NCBI GenBank assembly: GCA_033032175.1
Contig: CM065323.1
Span: 10,540,001 to 10,604,000 of the forward strand
Source: Saturnia japonica
Taxonomy: Eukaryota > Arthropoda > Insecta > Lepidoptera > Saturniidae
Direction: 5' to 3'
DNA: 64,000 bases
The notes below the pieces were generated by a model, which saw only the letters and a program-made list of their open reading frames with translations, did no database searches and was not told the DNA's origin. Both the position numbers and the translations under genes were made by a program. How positions within the stretch are numbered: the stretch's first letter is position 1; the number at the start of each line of letters is the position of its first letter. This document shows positions 35,516 through 47,165 of the stretch, in pieces.

Positions 35516-37141
35516 CCATTTATCGAATTCTGATTATTTTTCTATCGTAAACTCAGAGTTTCATAGAATATATATGAAAACAACATCTTTCGCAACATTT
35601 GTAGAAAGATAAAATTCTATTTAGGAGTGCAAACACCAACAAACTAACTTAAAACGAAAACTATTAGCTGCTTCGCTCACGTGGACAAAATATTGCCATC
35701 AATCGGGCACACGCGCGAATCTTGCTATAGACATAATTTCTTACTGAATTTTTTGTAGGTTTTTTTAAATTATAATTATTTAGTACATTAATTTGCTATA
35801 TTATGATCTATATAAATGTCAAACATTACATTCTATACATCAGTTTGAGCATAATTGATGGACAGACACTGAAAATCGCATTTATAATACATAAAATCAA
35901 TAGATAACAGTCTTTGAAGGGTAGATATTGTTTTTTTTGGGTAAACTTAAATAATCGTATGTTAGGTAATGTAATAGGTCACCTACACGGCCTTTTACTT
36001 CTTGAACTTTGTATTATTGTTGCGTTCACATACCTAAACATTTCTTAACTCATTTCGAACTTAAATAAATTATTGTTGAGCCCCGCGGCTCCGCACGCAT
36101 TTGTTAAACAGTTATTAGTTACGTCGCATAATTTTATTTTTAATCATACTAATGACAATCTTTCCGTGTACAGAATTTTATCAAAATTGGTTGAGAATTG
36201 TCACATAAAAATTTATATTTATTTTACGATCTCCAAAATTAATATTAACAATTCTTATAATCTATCATTTGAGCAATGACATAATTCTTAACTATGTCAT
36301 AAAATTTCATAAAAATCAGTTAAGCGGTTTTTGAATTACGTACAGAAAGACAAAAAAAAAAATGATATACATAAATATATAAATTAATGAATATGAATAT
36401 ATTGAATCAAGAAGCAAAAAAGCTAACAAAGGTAATAAGTATTTATAAGGTATAATAGTATTTGTTTCCCTTTTTTATCATATTCTAAACATTTTATCTT
36501 GACATTTACCGAGAAACGTTTCCACGTAAAATTTTGTTTGCTGCACTCAATTACAAATACACTTGGAAACTCAAAATGTGTAAACAAAACTAATTTAAGT
36601 ATTTATGTTATAACGAGTTATATCAATAGATCAAGATATGGAAAAGTAAGTTAGAAAACATACTTGAAAATTACAACTTTGTTTAATTTTGTTGCTAAGG
36701 CGGCATTTTATCACTAAATATGTAGGTTAGGAGTACTGTAAGGGTGTGACTTTCGAAATAAGATATTTTGTTCAATCAACGTCCACTGAAGATTGCCCAC
36801 TAAAGTTCGCAATATTCCTTTTTTCATACAATTTTTTTTAATTCAAGAATCGTTGATCGCTTATCCAAGCACTGTACTTTGAATATGAGTACTTAGAGAA
36901 AATATTTAGCAGTAGCCAAGTGTGTACAGAATATACATAAATTTACTTAATAATTACCGTGAAAATCGACGAAATTTGTATTTGTTAGAGCGTCCGGAAA
37001 AGGTGCTCCGGGAAATATCTGTGCGAGATGCAAATAGAATACAACAAGTAACATGAAACAGAAACGAAAGCAAATTCAAAGGTAACAAACAAATAAAAAA
37101 CTTAAATTGTAATAAATGGTAAACTATGTACTGGATCAACA

Positions 37142-37616
37142 TTACTTTTCTAAGTGAGCAAAATATTTGTTGATTTCAGGAACGTCGTCATTTAAAATGT
37201 CTAGCTTGTTGGATTTGTTTAGTATGTTAGTAAATATCGTTATTCGCGCTATAGGAGCATTATACCCCATCTTAGAGAGTACTCTTTCTGTTGCAAATAG
37301 GTTAAAACTAGCTTTAATTGATAATTTTCTTGAAACAGTAAATGACAAAGACGATAAAAGATTCGGTGCCTCTATAGAGCCTTTAATCAACTTGAAGGGG
37401 AAAACAACATGTAGTATGCGTCTTCGATTAATTAATGTGCATGTATTAAATAAAGTGTTTAAGGCGGTTGCCATAACTTTGCAATTCCTTACCTAAGTAA
37501 CAAACGTAAGATGCCATAGAAATCGCCTCTGTACTCATGGCATACTTTGTTTTCTTCTTTACATAGTCACAACACAAATCAGCTTCTTGCAATAAAAAAT
37601 AAAATACTTCACTTCA
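37142..37616 (-). pseudogene. Unidentified coding-like relic with a frameshift
   Basis: On - one frame (37613 down to 37446) reads LLQEADLCCDYVKKKTKYAM and YVCYLGKELQSYGNRLKH. After a change of frame the next 110 codons stay open to 37142 (HVVFPFKLIKGS, ATERVLSKMGYNAPIARI, DDVPEINKYFAHLEK). The opposite strand is also open over 37167-37496, so the choice of strand is not certain. I do not recognise it. It may be a transposase or gene fragment. Confidence 0.35.
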
Positions 37617-37975
37617 TAACTTCCAACATAAGTATGAGGAAAATAAAAACCAAGATTTGGTTGAGCTTTTCTAATCTTTTGCTGGATTTTAATTTCCTAT
37701 GTCCCGTAAAACTGAATTTCCAAGTTGGTACTTTTATGTATCTATAAATTATTTTCTCTTGGAGTTTTTATTTTAAAGTTATGCTATTTGACCCTAAGTT
37801 ATATTTTATTATTGATGACGTTTTACGTGATAGTTTTGTTTTAGTGCTCAAGTATAATTGACTAAGAATAATAACTGTAAATATGCATATCGAGTTGCTA
37901 TAAATATTCCCTTATCACCTGACGCTCCAGTAGCCACGGGTGGGCCATAGCCTGGTCCGGTATATCCCTCTAGAC

Positions 37976-38307
37976 CAGGGCTTCTTAAACTATGGGTCGC
38001 GACCCCAACATGGGTCGCGTAGCAAAATTCTGCGTTCGCGAGAGATTTTAATGTCAAATATTTATATATACCATTTTATAACATCACTAGAGATTTATAA
38101 TTTTTTGTGCAATTTTTAATTTTAGATTTTTGTGTGTTTCAAAACGAATTCTAAAACTATATATTTTTATATGTATATGTATATTGTTACCTAATAAATA
38201 AATCATCAAAAAATATTAATTTATTTTTCTTTTATATTTGTTTGGGGTCGTCAAGAAACTCGCAATCATAAATGGGGTCGTGAATGACAAAAGTTTAAGA
38301 AGCCCTG
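37976..38307. mobile_element. hAT-type MITE with perfect 8 bp target duplication
   Basis: Termini CAGGGCTTCTTAAACT and AGTTTAAGAAGCCCTG are exact inverted repeats, with GGGTCGCGACCCC just inside. The flanks carry identical CTCTAGAC at 37968-37975 and 38308-38315. The 8 bp duplication and CAGGG ends are those of the hAT superfamily. The 332 bp element has no coding capacity. Confidence 0.9.
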
Positions 38308-38520
38308 CTCTAGACCGATCTAGTTCTGGCTTTCTATTTCTAGCTCCTTACACTAATAAATTTTAAATCATTACGAACGCCATCCAACACTCTGAGTTTA
38401 GGCTTGACACGAGTTCTATGTCTTTTGGGTATCCATCCCAAAAAATCCTAGAACATTTCTAATAAGGGAGCGCCACCATATTGTTAAAGTGGCATTGATA
38501 CATTAAAAAATTCTTTGCAG

Positions 38521-38592
38521 ACACCATGCAGCCCGCAATTAGGATCATCGTGTCGCTGTTTCTACTCTCATCTGTTCTGGCAAGCGCGTACC
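38521..38592 (+). CDS. Capa: Capa exon 2: 5' UTR end and signal peptide
   Basis: A TTTGCAG acceptor ends at 38520 and is followed by ACACC and the ATG at 38526. It codes residues 1-22, with a hydrophobic core VSLFLLSSVLA and likely cleavage after Ala19 or Ala21, plus the first base of codon 23. The donor is C|GTGAGT at 38593. Confidence 0.92.
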
Positions 38593-41500
38593 GTGAGTAT
38601 ATTTTACCAACACTAAATAAAAAAGTACCTAAAGTCTTTTATTATGTTTCATTTCATGTAGACTTTACATAGTTTATGTATCCCAGAAATATACACAATC
38701 TAAGTAATCAATTTTTTTTGTTAATAATTATTACATGCCTCATTAGCCAAGTGGTCTTAACCGCGACTGCTATGCTCGAGGTCCTAGGTTCGATTCCCAG
38801 GTCAAGCAAAGTGTTATTTGATTTTTCTATGAAATTCTCAGCGGCAGCTCGGAGGTCGGAGGTTGGCTTTGTGCCCTATTAATGGCAATATGCTCGCCCC
38901 CTATTTTAAGAGACCTATAAACATACCCGGTGAATTAAATACACTTCTGCCTATCCCTTCGGGGATGCAGGCGTGATGATATGTTATTTTTTTGTCTTTG
39001 GAAATTTATGTTTCTGTGGTGAGTAGGGTTTCCAGAGCTATTTGGGGTAGCTGGTAGGAGGGATCAAGGTCGGTAACCCGCTAGTGACACCTATGGTATT
39101 ACAAGTGCCCATAGGCTACGGTAGTCGCTTACCATCAGGCGGGCCGTATGCTTGTTAGCCGTCTTAGTTGTGTAAAAAAACTAAGTTAATAATCTCTGCA
39201 AAAACAAATATTTTATAATATGACGTAACATGAAATACACGGATTATTCAGATTTAACGCAAACAAATGACAAGGTAAGCGGTTTAAGAGATTACCAGGT
39301 GAACAATGTGCGTTATGAATACTTAATATACTAATTTCATTTTCTTATATTCTTTTTCTTACCACGTAGTTCACCTGGGAATTTTCTTAGGTAAAATAAA
39401 TTACATTTTACGATTAGATTGAGGGTCGTACTGACCGAATGGTTATGCAAAGTGGAATACTAATCCGATGTCCGCAGGTTTGATCCTACGTATATAAAAG
39501 TGAATATATGGGTGACTGAGCATTGCTCGGTATCTAGAAAAGACTTAAATAGGTAAGCTTGTAATGTAAAAGATTAAACAAATTTTCATCCAAATCATTG
39601 GAGCCGTTTCCGAGAAATCGATTACTAATAAGCAAGAATTACTCACTAATTTTTTTTTTTTTTTTTGTGAAACTCTTGTTTACAGTTCCTGGGCAAAGTT
39701 AGGTCTTTTTTATAGTGCAATGGTGGCAAACAAGCATGCGGCGTGCCTGATGGTAAAGGGCTACCGCAGCCTATTAGACGTTTGCGACACCAGAAGCATC
39801 ACGTTGCCAAAATTTCAAAAACTAATTAACTCCATTGTTGAAGAATCCCATACTGTAGTCACCTTATTTCACATCCAAAGCGTTTTTGGATGGAAACTTT
39901 TCTTAACCGCGACCTAACCGAAACCTAAATAGTTCCAAGGTGTGAGGATGAACTCCCTGCAGACAGCAAGCGGTGCGATGGTGGAAAGTATCTATTGGTA
40001 TCATGTGAAATAATTCTTAGGAACACAATAATGGATTGTGGACGCAACACAAGCGCTTGCCGCAAGGCCCTTTGATTTGTGCATCAAATACCGACATCGC
40101 TCGGATCGGTGGCAAGCCAAGACAAACCATCGCAAGCCAAGTCAAACACTCTATCCACACGTTTTTTGTGAATATTTTTTAAGGTTTGGCAAGCATGCAG
40201 ACGGGACTTAAGAGTGTCACTGAGTCGGTCGTTGACGAAATACACTCGGGCACACTTCTCATTTCCTACCACTTAAATAACTCTTTGTAGTAATTAATTA
40301 AACATTGGCTGTAATTGTTCGTAATTTGTCATGTTGAAGTACATTAATTAAGCCCATTGCGTGTAGAAAGTTTATGTTGTGTATTAAACATAACTAATTG
40401 TTAACTATTTCTCGTCAATTAAGTACGGAGAACTTTGATTATAATTAGCGAAATAGTTTCCGAGGGCCGAATACTGTTTGTTAACTAGGATGGTGTAAAA
40501 TGTATTGATTTAAAGTTAAACAGAAAGAGATAAGATATAGAGAAGCTCTTTACAAATTTGTCTTTACTTGGAGCAACCCGACTGGTGAAACATCACCACT
40601 CCCCTCTATAGAAGATAACCAAATAACCTCGTATCGTGTCCATGCGGTGAATAGGGTTTCTACAGCTACATAGAGGGTTTCCAGCGCAACAAGATACCAA
40701 CTCTCTTGTCGATCAGAACTTGTTGTTGTTCACATCGTTTTATCAACTAGAAAAGAGCTGATGATCTTCAAACAGTTTACACAGATTTTTTTGAATCATA
40801 ACTTACCGATGAAGAATCAAATACAGAACTAAATCATATCGTTTCATCTGTTAAAGTGCTACGATTTCACAGATACATTTTAATACACATGTTTAAACAC
40901 AATAAAACATCCCTATGTTTGCGTCGTAGGTTAAAAAGAGAACAAAGAAAATCTTCGATTGAGTTTTAAAGGATGGTTTGGTCTATATTTGTCTGATGGG
41001 TTTTTCAAGTTACTTGTCACTCTGAAGTCTTTATTATGTAACTAGCTGTGCCCGCGGCTTCGCTCACGTGGGCTGCAGAACGCCATCGATCGGGCATACG
41101 CGCGATTATTTATTATGATTAAAGTTATTTTATAGACAAAAATGCTTATTGTGGGTGTTCCTTAGGAGATGGACGTATACTCTCTCTGCATTTTGCGTGT
41201 TTTTAATGACTACAATTATGTAGTACATTAATCTATATCCTTACAATTAATAAAATTGTAGTATCTATTTTTAATGTAAAAATAACAGCTTTTTACTAAA
41301 TGCATATGAAAGTATATACGATACCTATATCAAAAATCCACTTAATTAATTTTTGTCTCTCTGTCCATCTGTCTGTTTGTTTGTTCCGAGTAATTTCCGA
41401 AATGGTTGGACCGATTTTGAAGGGGTCTTCACTAGCAGAACGCTGATGTCATAAGGAGTAACATAGGCTACTTTTATTTAAAAAAAGAATTAGAGCCCCG

Positions 41501-43912
41501 CGCAAATTAAAAAAAAACTGATCATGGTGAATCAATTCGGGTGCTTAAATGATGGCTTAAACAGAATAAGCTAGCGATTACCGCGGCACGGTAGTTCAGG
41601 ATTTTTTTGGTATATTCTTACCTTGGTATGTTAGGTGTATTTATGTTCTAATCAAAAGTATTTTTGTGGCCAAGCCTTATCTCTCTTAATATTTCATAAA
41701 AAGTAATGATTCAGACGTTATTTACAGCGTACTCGTATGGTCCCCGTTATCAACGAAAAATTATTTGAAATTAATGTTTTCTTTAAAAAAACATGGTTTG
41801 TAATATTTTGAAATGGTTTACATTAGTAATGTCATTTGTGTAGTGTAGGTATTATATATTATACAGGTATATTGTATAATTATAATTTAAAAAAATTGAG
41901 TTTTTCATGGAATCTCCTCATCAGATCCTGACTTGTGACAATGGGATTACCTCAAGGATAATATATCCTCTCAAATATAAAAAATATCTAAATCGATGTA
42001 CAATTAACGATGAAATCAGAGAATATACACAAAAAGAAAAACATACATACAGTCGAATATAGAGCCTCCTTATTTTTTTAAAGTCAGTTAAAGTAGTGAG
42101 GCATTTGTAGTTTATTATAACATACCATACCATCACGCCTGTATCCCTGAAGGGTTAGACAGAGGTGAACTAAAATACACCCACAGTTCGCCGGGTATGT
42201 TTTTAGGTCCTAAGTAATAGGGGGCGAGGGCACAAAGTCAAACTCCGAGCTGCTACTGAGAATTTCATAGAAAACCCCAATAACACTTTGCTCGATCTGA
42301 GAATCGATCCCAGGACCTCGAGCGTAGCAGTCGTGCTTACGACCACTAGGCTAATGAGGCAGTTATAGTTTTTAAATATTAAAAAAAAAACGATGTTTAA
42401 ATAAGTATAGTTTTAAACTATGTTTGATAAATGTAATAGTCAGATATTGTTGCAGAAAGCGGTACCAAGCTTCGTCGTGATGGCGTACTGAACCTATATC
42501 CTTTCCCTAGAGTCGGCCGTGCCTCACACCGTACGTGGCAGATACCACTGAACGATATTTATCAAGGTAATCTATTCAAAATTAAAAATAGCACAGAAGA
42601 ATAGATGTCAGATAATCGAGTTTGGAATTTTCGGCTAAATCTCGATCTACCATGTCGTAACCAAATTCTTTTTTGTGGAATGGGAGCTAAACTGAAAATG
42701 TGTTCGACTCGACTAACGCTAAAAATAAACAAACACATTCATATATAGGATTATCAAAACATTGAGCGTCTTGGAATAGGCCCAGCTGTATAAGTGGTGA
42801 GTGATGGAGAAACACTAATAAAAAACTTAGTTTATATAAAAATTCTAAATCACCGGTACTCGAATCATCGATCACTCGTACAGTACATACTACAGTGCGT
42901 ACAAGTGTGACATAATTTATAGCAAAAGGAACTTCATTGCTACCGGGTGTCCCGCGATACCTCTAGAGTTTTAAAGTCTAAAGTTTATTTTATTTCAATA
43001 ACTTTTATATAAATATTTTTGAGAATGTTTACAGTTCTATCTAGCATTGAATTGACTACATTAAAAAAAAATTAGTACCATTAAAAAACTCCGTTACGTA
43101 TTTACTACTGTCGGTTAATCTAGTTAAAAAGTTGTAACAGTATAGATACTTTCAGATTATGAAACAGCTGAAAAGAGACAATTGTATGCATTCCCACGCG
43201 TGGGCCGCAGCGATGTGACTCTTCAGGATTCGCGGCAAGACGGGTTCCAGTCTATGCCGGTGAAGCGCACTGAGGGTCCAGGAATGTGGTTCGGACCGAG
43301 ACTTGGCAGATCTTTTAGGAACAGTGACGATGGTAAAAAAGCTATAAATAAAATCATATTTCTCTGTATTCGTGTACAGTGTGTTTGCCCAACACTCATC
43401 CAAATGAGTCGTCCAATTATTGTTAACATGTGTGCAAAGATTACCTACTTCGTAATACCAATAAGAGAAAATAAGTGGTGGGCAAGTCATTTCAAAAAAT
43501 GATTGGTTAAATGTGCTTTGTTGTTGTTGAATGTGATGTGATGTGATGAATGTTGTTTGTTGTGTATTTTGTTAAAGGGCTGAACCCTAGGAAGGCTAAT
43601 AATAGGCTACATATCATTAAGCTTTTCGGTAAATGCTAAGGAGTAAAAAAAATAACAATTAAAAAAAGGAAAAAAAAAACAACAATGATACACTTAGTTT
43701 CCGTAGAAAATCACAAACTTTTCAAAGTAATACTGGAACTTTATAATCCACTAAGCATTCGTATATTAGTAAATATGACAATAAAATATTTCTTACATTA
43801 TTTGTTGCTTCCAGATATAACAATACAGAACGAAATCAGAGACCGTAGCAAACCGGAACAAATTGATGATTTAGAGGAAGAAAGAACGAAGAGTCATACA
43901 AAATTATACTAG
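38526..43912 (+). CDS. Capa: CAPA neuropeptide precursor (spliced, 150 aa)
   Basis: Prepropeptide for CAPA peptides, which are released from abdominal neurosecretory cells and act through G-protein-coupled receptors on Malpighian tubules, heart and gut. Join 38526-38592, 42456-42566, 43156-43332, 43815-43912 gives 453 nt (150 residues plus stop). All introns are GT-AG and all split codons are phase 1. Residues 1-21 are a signal peptide. After Arg29-Arg30 comes DGVLNLYPFPRV (31-42) with Gly43-Arg44. After Lys66-Arg67 comes QLYAFPRV (68-75) with Gly76-Arg77. After Lys96-Arg97 comes TEGPGMWFGPRL (98-109) with Gly110-Arg111. Each Gly is an amide donor. The first two are periviscerokinins (FPRV-amide) and the third a tryptopyrokinin (WFGPRL-amide). 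The acidic tail 119-150 holds no peptide. The start ATG has A at -3 and lies 5 bases after a 3' splice site, so an upstream noncoding exon is needed. Introns carry SINEs and other repeats. Confidence 0.95.
38737..38984 (+). mobile_element. tRNA-derived SINE, family S1
   Basis: The head TTAGCCAAGTGGTCTTAACC (A box) and GGTTCGATTCCC (B box) is tRNA-like, followed by the body AAATTCTCAGCGGCAGCTCGG, CTCGCCCCCTATTT and a 3' end GGGGATGCAGGCGTGATGATATG. It lies in Capa intron 2. A real tRNA is unlikely because the body continues as in the other copies. Confidence 0.85.
39010..39180 (+). mobile_element. Short interspersed element, family S4
   Basis: GGTGAGTAGGGTTTCCAGAGC, GGTCGGTAACCCGCTAGTGACAC, CCATCAGGCGGGCCGTATG and TTGTGTAAAAAA. 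The best-preserved copy of the family here. Confidence 0.7.
39710..39840 (-). mobile_element. Short interspersed element, family S4 (on -)
   Basis: GGTGGCAAACAAGCATGCGGCG, TGATGGTAAAGGGCTACCGC and CCAGAAGCATCACG. A T-rich run at 39650-39666 precedes it. Confidence 0.65.
40560..40850 (+). repeat. Composite of S4 and R9 fragments
   Basis: 40560-40690 has GGAGCAACCCGACTGGTG of family S4. 40690-40850 has CGTTTTATCAACTAGAAAAGAGCTGATGATCTTC of family R9, as at 51400-51470. The same S4-then-R9 order occurs at 50975-51545. Confidence 0.5.
41042..41600. mobile_element. H2-type Helitron-like fragments, head to head
   Basis: 41042-41130 is the 3' end on - (ACTAGCTGTGCCCGCGGCTTCG). 41335-41600 is the 5' half on + (GTCTGTTTGTTTGTTCCG, GGTTGGACCGATTTTGAAGGG). 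In Capa intron 2. Confidence 0.5.
42121..42360 (-). mobile_element. tRNA-derived SINE, family S1 (on -)
   Basis: Complement of the 38737 copy: CATCACGCCTGTATCCCTGAAGG at the left, GAATCGATCCCAGGACCTCG and GACCACTAGGCTAATGAGGC at the right. It ends about 95 bp before Capa exon 3. Confidence 0.85.
42456..42566 (+). CDS. Capa: Capa exon 3: first periviscerokinin
   Basis: The acceptor TTGCAG ends at 42455 and the donor is G|GTAATC. The exon completes Gln23 and codes residues 24-59, including dibasic Arg29-Arg30, peptide DGVLNLYPFPRV, amidation Gly43 and Arg44, then a spacer. The reading frame is closed on both sides by introns and is short, so simple ORF searches miss it. Confidence 0.93.
43156..43332 (+). 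CDS. Capa: Capa exon 4: second periviscerokinin and tryptopyrokinin
   Basis: The acceptor TTTCAG ends at 43155 and the donor is G|GTAAAA. It codes residues 61-118 plus parts of two split Asp codons. It holds KR-QLYAFPRV-GR and KR-TEGPGMWFGPRL-GR, separated by a 20-residue spacer. The N-terminal Gln of QLYAFPRV would be expected to cyclise to pyroglutamate, as in the Manduca cardioacceleratory peptide CAP2b type. Confidence 0.95.
43815..43912 (+). CDS. Capa: Capa exon 5: acidic C-terminal tail and stop
   Basis: The acceptor TGCTTCCAG ends at 43814. The exon completes Asp119 and codes 31 further residues, rich in Glu, Asp, Arg and Lys, ending KLY and TAG. No amidation or paired cleavage pattern gives a further peptide here. 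Phase agreement and the small 482 bp intron support it as the last coding exon. Confidence 0.85.
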
Positions 43913-44030
43913 TTATTACAAAGGATCAATGAAGTCGATATATCAAAGTAAAATGGCGCATAAACTATTTCTCTATAATTAATTTGAACAAATGATTTAT
44001 TAAATTTTGCGAGTGGAAAAACTCCGAGCC

Positions 44031-44036
44031 AATAAA
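44031..44036 (+). terminator. Possible Capa poly(A) signal
   Basis: AATAAA lies 118 bases past the Capa stop. Other AATAAA copies at 44127 and 44252 are equally possible, so the true 3' end is undecided. Confidence 0.4.
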
Positions 44037-44329
44037 AAAAATATCGTCGTTGCGCTTGCAAAATCCGTTATGTAACAATCTTTACTTTTCAAGCGAGTTA
44101 AATATTGTTTTTTTAATGTTAATAACAATAAAAAGTAATCAAATAGTAAAATTATTATAGTAATTTGGCAAAATAAGATTTTTACAAAGCTGGTTTTACA
44201 TGTCTTAATGATTGCTTGTTCTTACATTTTTATGCTACACGCTGTCTAATGAATAAATTTATCTTTTTATGTAAGTTAATGAAATTATTATGGGATTTTA
44301 ACAAAGAAACTGAAAATTGATATCGTCCT

Positions 44330-44520
44330 TAAAAAATAATTGTAAGTTAATATTAAAGCGGATTGAACAAATGCATTCCAAGGGCTGGGTGGATTTAAAT
44401 TGTGGAATAAATCCATGGATTCGTTTGTTCACGTTATCTTAAGACAGTTATTGTACACGTTATATTAAGATAAATTATAATCTAATTTATTGAAAATAAA
44501 GAATAAAAAAAAAAAAAAAA
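44330..44520 (+). mobile_element. Possible retroposed sequence with poly(A) tail
   Basis: The sequence ends in AATAAAGAATAAAAAAAAAA and a run of 16 A at 44505-44520. No other copy or parent is visible in the window. Confidence 0.3.
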
Positions 44521-44559
44521 CAACTTTATTATTTTTATTTAATTTTCATTCATTCATCA

Positions 44560-46600
44560 TCTCGACGTCTATGTGCATCTATTTTCTATCTATTATGGTC
44601 TACTTTAATCGTGGTAACTCAATTTTTCCAGGAAGATCACTAGTCGCCCGATGTTGGTAAAGTCCTCCGGAAGAGCCTTCGGTATGCCAAGGTATTTAAT
44701 ACCGATATTGGATCAACTCTCTAAACTCCAAGAACACGTGTTTGGCTGTCTCTTAATCTCCCATACACGCTCGGCACAGGGGGCTTTCAGCAACAACTAG
44801 ATTAAAAAGATGTTTGTTATAGTACCCATGTCCTGTTAAGGCTCCGGTGATCATTTGTGCTTGATGTCTGTTCAAGTGTAAACAGGCTTTGGAGATCTTG
44901 GGATTAGCAATAGGGCAGTGATTGTTGCGTGTTTAAAGATCATCAAACTGTTCCACACTATATTTCTCAATCATCACGTTCTCGAACGTATTTCTATTAT
45001 GATCCAGCAAATAGGAAGAGAAATAGTTAGCTCCGGACCCAACACTGACGTGACGGATCCCCTTGCCCCTAATTCGTTTGTAGCGTCATTACCACGTGAT
45101 CCGCTATGTACTTTTATCCATTTGAAAGGTTATACTGCCTATGTACACATACCTGAGTGAGTCCTTGATAACATTACTCGACTATATAGGTTTTTGTCTT
45201 ATCTCTGAGAACCAGTATTGCAGCTATGCTATCTGATATAATGTGGATTTCCTGCTTTTTTTTTACCTTCCTTGAGATAATATCCTGGGCTGCTAGTAAG
45301 ATGTCCATACATTCTGCTTGAAAGACAGTATTATGAGCACCTGGCGCCGTAAAGATGCGGATGTTTAGATCTTCTGATAAGACAACCCTTTTCCTGTAGT
45401 CGTCTTGGAGCCAACTGTGAAGATTCTAAGTTCTTTGACATTAAGGCTCTCATTTTTAAAATCATACAGTTGTATATTATATTTCTTGTAGAATATGGAA
45501 GTAAGGGCCGTTCTTCTATCCCACCATAGGTTTGAAGTTTTCAAGCGAACCACTGATGCTGCTGGTTCCTGTCGTATTAATAGGTTTAGGGGTAGTAGGT
45601 TGAGCATGGTCTCGAAAGCAATAGTGGGGGTGGTTCTCATGCACTCAGTTATTGTCATGCCTCAATTTTTATAAGCCTAGTTCTAGGCCACCACACCGGT
45701 GTTTCGTAGCTTGCCAATGGTCTAATAACTGCTGTCTATATTTAACATTTAATCTTTGGCATTAGGCCTCACCTTTACCCATCATCCTACAATGTTCCCA
45801 AAACATTATACCGGCTTTGTTAATTTTGTTTTCAATATTTATGTGCTTTAAGGTAATGCTATGGTATTTTACATCAGGTTTAAGTTGAAGTTCACAATTT
45901 CACAAGCGAGGGATATAGAAGTTAGTAAGGTTTTGCTTGTTACAAAAGCAAGCATTGCAAATTGTTAAAAGTATTACAAGCATTGCTATTACTGTTTTTA
46001 AGGAATTAACGGTTAACTTGTTTCCCTTGTACCTCTATGAAGAAGTAATAAAGATAATTAGAACATGCACAAGGTTCCATTGCAGAATTTTTATCACAAT
46101 AATTAATTCTGTTTCGTTTCGTTTGTTTTTTGCCTCGTTAGCCTAGTGGTCGTAAGCGCGACTGCTATGATGGAGGTCCTGGGTTCGATTCCTAGGTCGA
46201 GCAAAGTGTTATTGGGTTTTTCCTATGAAATTCTCAGTAGCAGCTCGGAGTTTGGCTTCGTGCTCGATTAATGGCAATAGGCTCGCCCCCTATTACATGG
46301 GACCTAAAAACATACTCGGCGAACTGTGGGTGTACATACTGTACATTAGTACACCTCTGCCTAAACCTTCGAGGAATACAGGCGTGATGGTATGTATGTA
46401 ATTCTGTTATAAAGTGGCAGCGTTTGCGCTGCTGTTTTCTGGTCTAAACGATGTAGTTGGCAAAACACACCGGTAACAGAATCGCTCTAATATAATCCTC
46501 AGGAGTAGCAAGGTATTATTAATGTGCCCCAGAATAGGCTTTGTACTTGTTCTTCCTAATTCATTTATGACTAATTCATATCTTAAAAGCTATGATAGCT
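44560..46600 (-). mobile_element. LINE with RNase H-like region, interrupted by a SINE
   Basis: On - the open frame 45365-45658 reads ECMRTTPTIAFETMLNLLPL and LIRQEPAASVVRLKTSNLW. Further on come IHIISDSIAAIL, HLNRHQAQMITGALTGHGYY and SPLCRACMGD, the RNase H and terminal Cys motif of a non-LTR polyprotein. Stops and frame breaks make it inactive. A SINE S1 copy (46132-46400) splits its 5' part. Confidence 0.75.
46132..46400 (+). mobile_element. tRNA-derived SINE, family S1, full copy
   Basis: GCCTCGTTAGCCTAGTGGTCG and GGGTTCGATTCCTAGGTCGAG head, then the S1 body to AATACAGGCGTGATGGTATG. It is inserted in an older LINE. Confidence 0.88.
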
Positions 46601-46929
46601 CCAAAGGTGGAATGTTTGTATACAGCGTCAATCAACGTACCTAATTTGGTATTTTGCAATCTGAACTGAGCTTACAATAAATGGAGATGTGCAAAAAAAA
46701 TGTTTTTTTTTTATGGCATAATGACTGTTGATCGTCGGTTTACTGCTAAAACCCGAAATGTGGCATTTTCTTAGTCTTGGGTTAATAAGGATTTAAACAT
46801 ATATTTATTATAAACAATCATTACATTAGTTTCAGACCGAAGACCAACCGTTAATCTATGACTGGGCACACACTATAATCACGAAATGTGTTTCAAAATC
46901 ACAGTTCTACGGTAACCTTCAACTCGGCA

Positions 46930-47165
46930 CTAACTTAATAGTTCTCTATGACTTATCTTTATCGTACCGTGAAACTGTGGAATCATCTCCCGGCCAGTGT
47001 ATCCCCTTGTTCTTACGACATCGGGTTCTTCAAGCGTATCGTAATGTGATATTTAAGCAGGCCGGAAGACAGCGGTTACCGCCGATAAATTGCGATCTCT
47101 CGGTGGACACCTTGTGTTTGGATTGTACTCTGCTCACCATTATATATACTAATTTGCCGAGCTAA
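46930..47165 (+). mobile_element. LINE polymerase C-terminal fragment
   Basis: One frame reads LWNHLPASVSPCSYDIGFFKR, the common end of lepidopteran non-LTR polymerases, then AGGCCGGAAGACAGCGG and CTCTCGGTGGACACC. Stops follow at once. Confidence 0.65.

Larger units (their letters stand above)
30388..38520 (+). other. Capa: Capa intron 1 (8.1 kb)
   Basis: It lies between donor GTGAGT at 30388 and acceptor TTTGCAG at 38520. It is packed with repeats R5, R6 and R7, two SINE S2 copies, a hAT-type MITE and an unidentified coding-like relic. Parts without a recognised repeat (31490-32050, 34115-35350, 35520-37140) are AT-rich with no gene seen. Its status as an intron depends on the predicted first exon. 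Confidence 0.5.

Noticed and set aside
38737..38815. Possible tRNA gene (A box and B box present)
   Set aside because: The same head with the same long body recurs at 46132 and 42121, so it is a tRNA-derived SINE; no proper acceptor stem was found.
43182..43502. 106- and 112-codon frames on either strand as genes
   Set aside because: The + frame overlaps Capa exon 4 but reads on into the intron, and the - frame is its shadow; splicing at 43332 gives the supported product.
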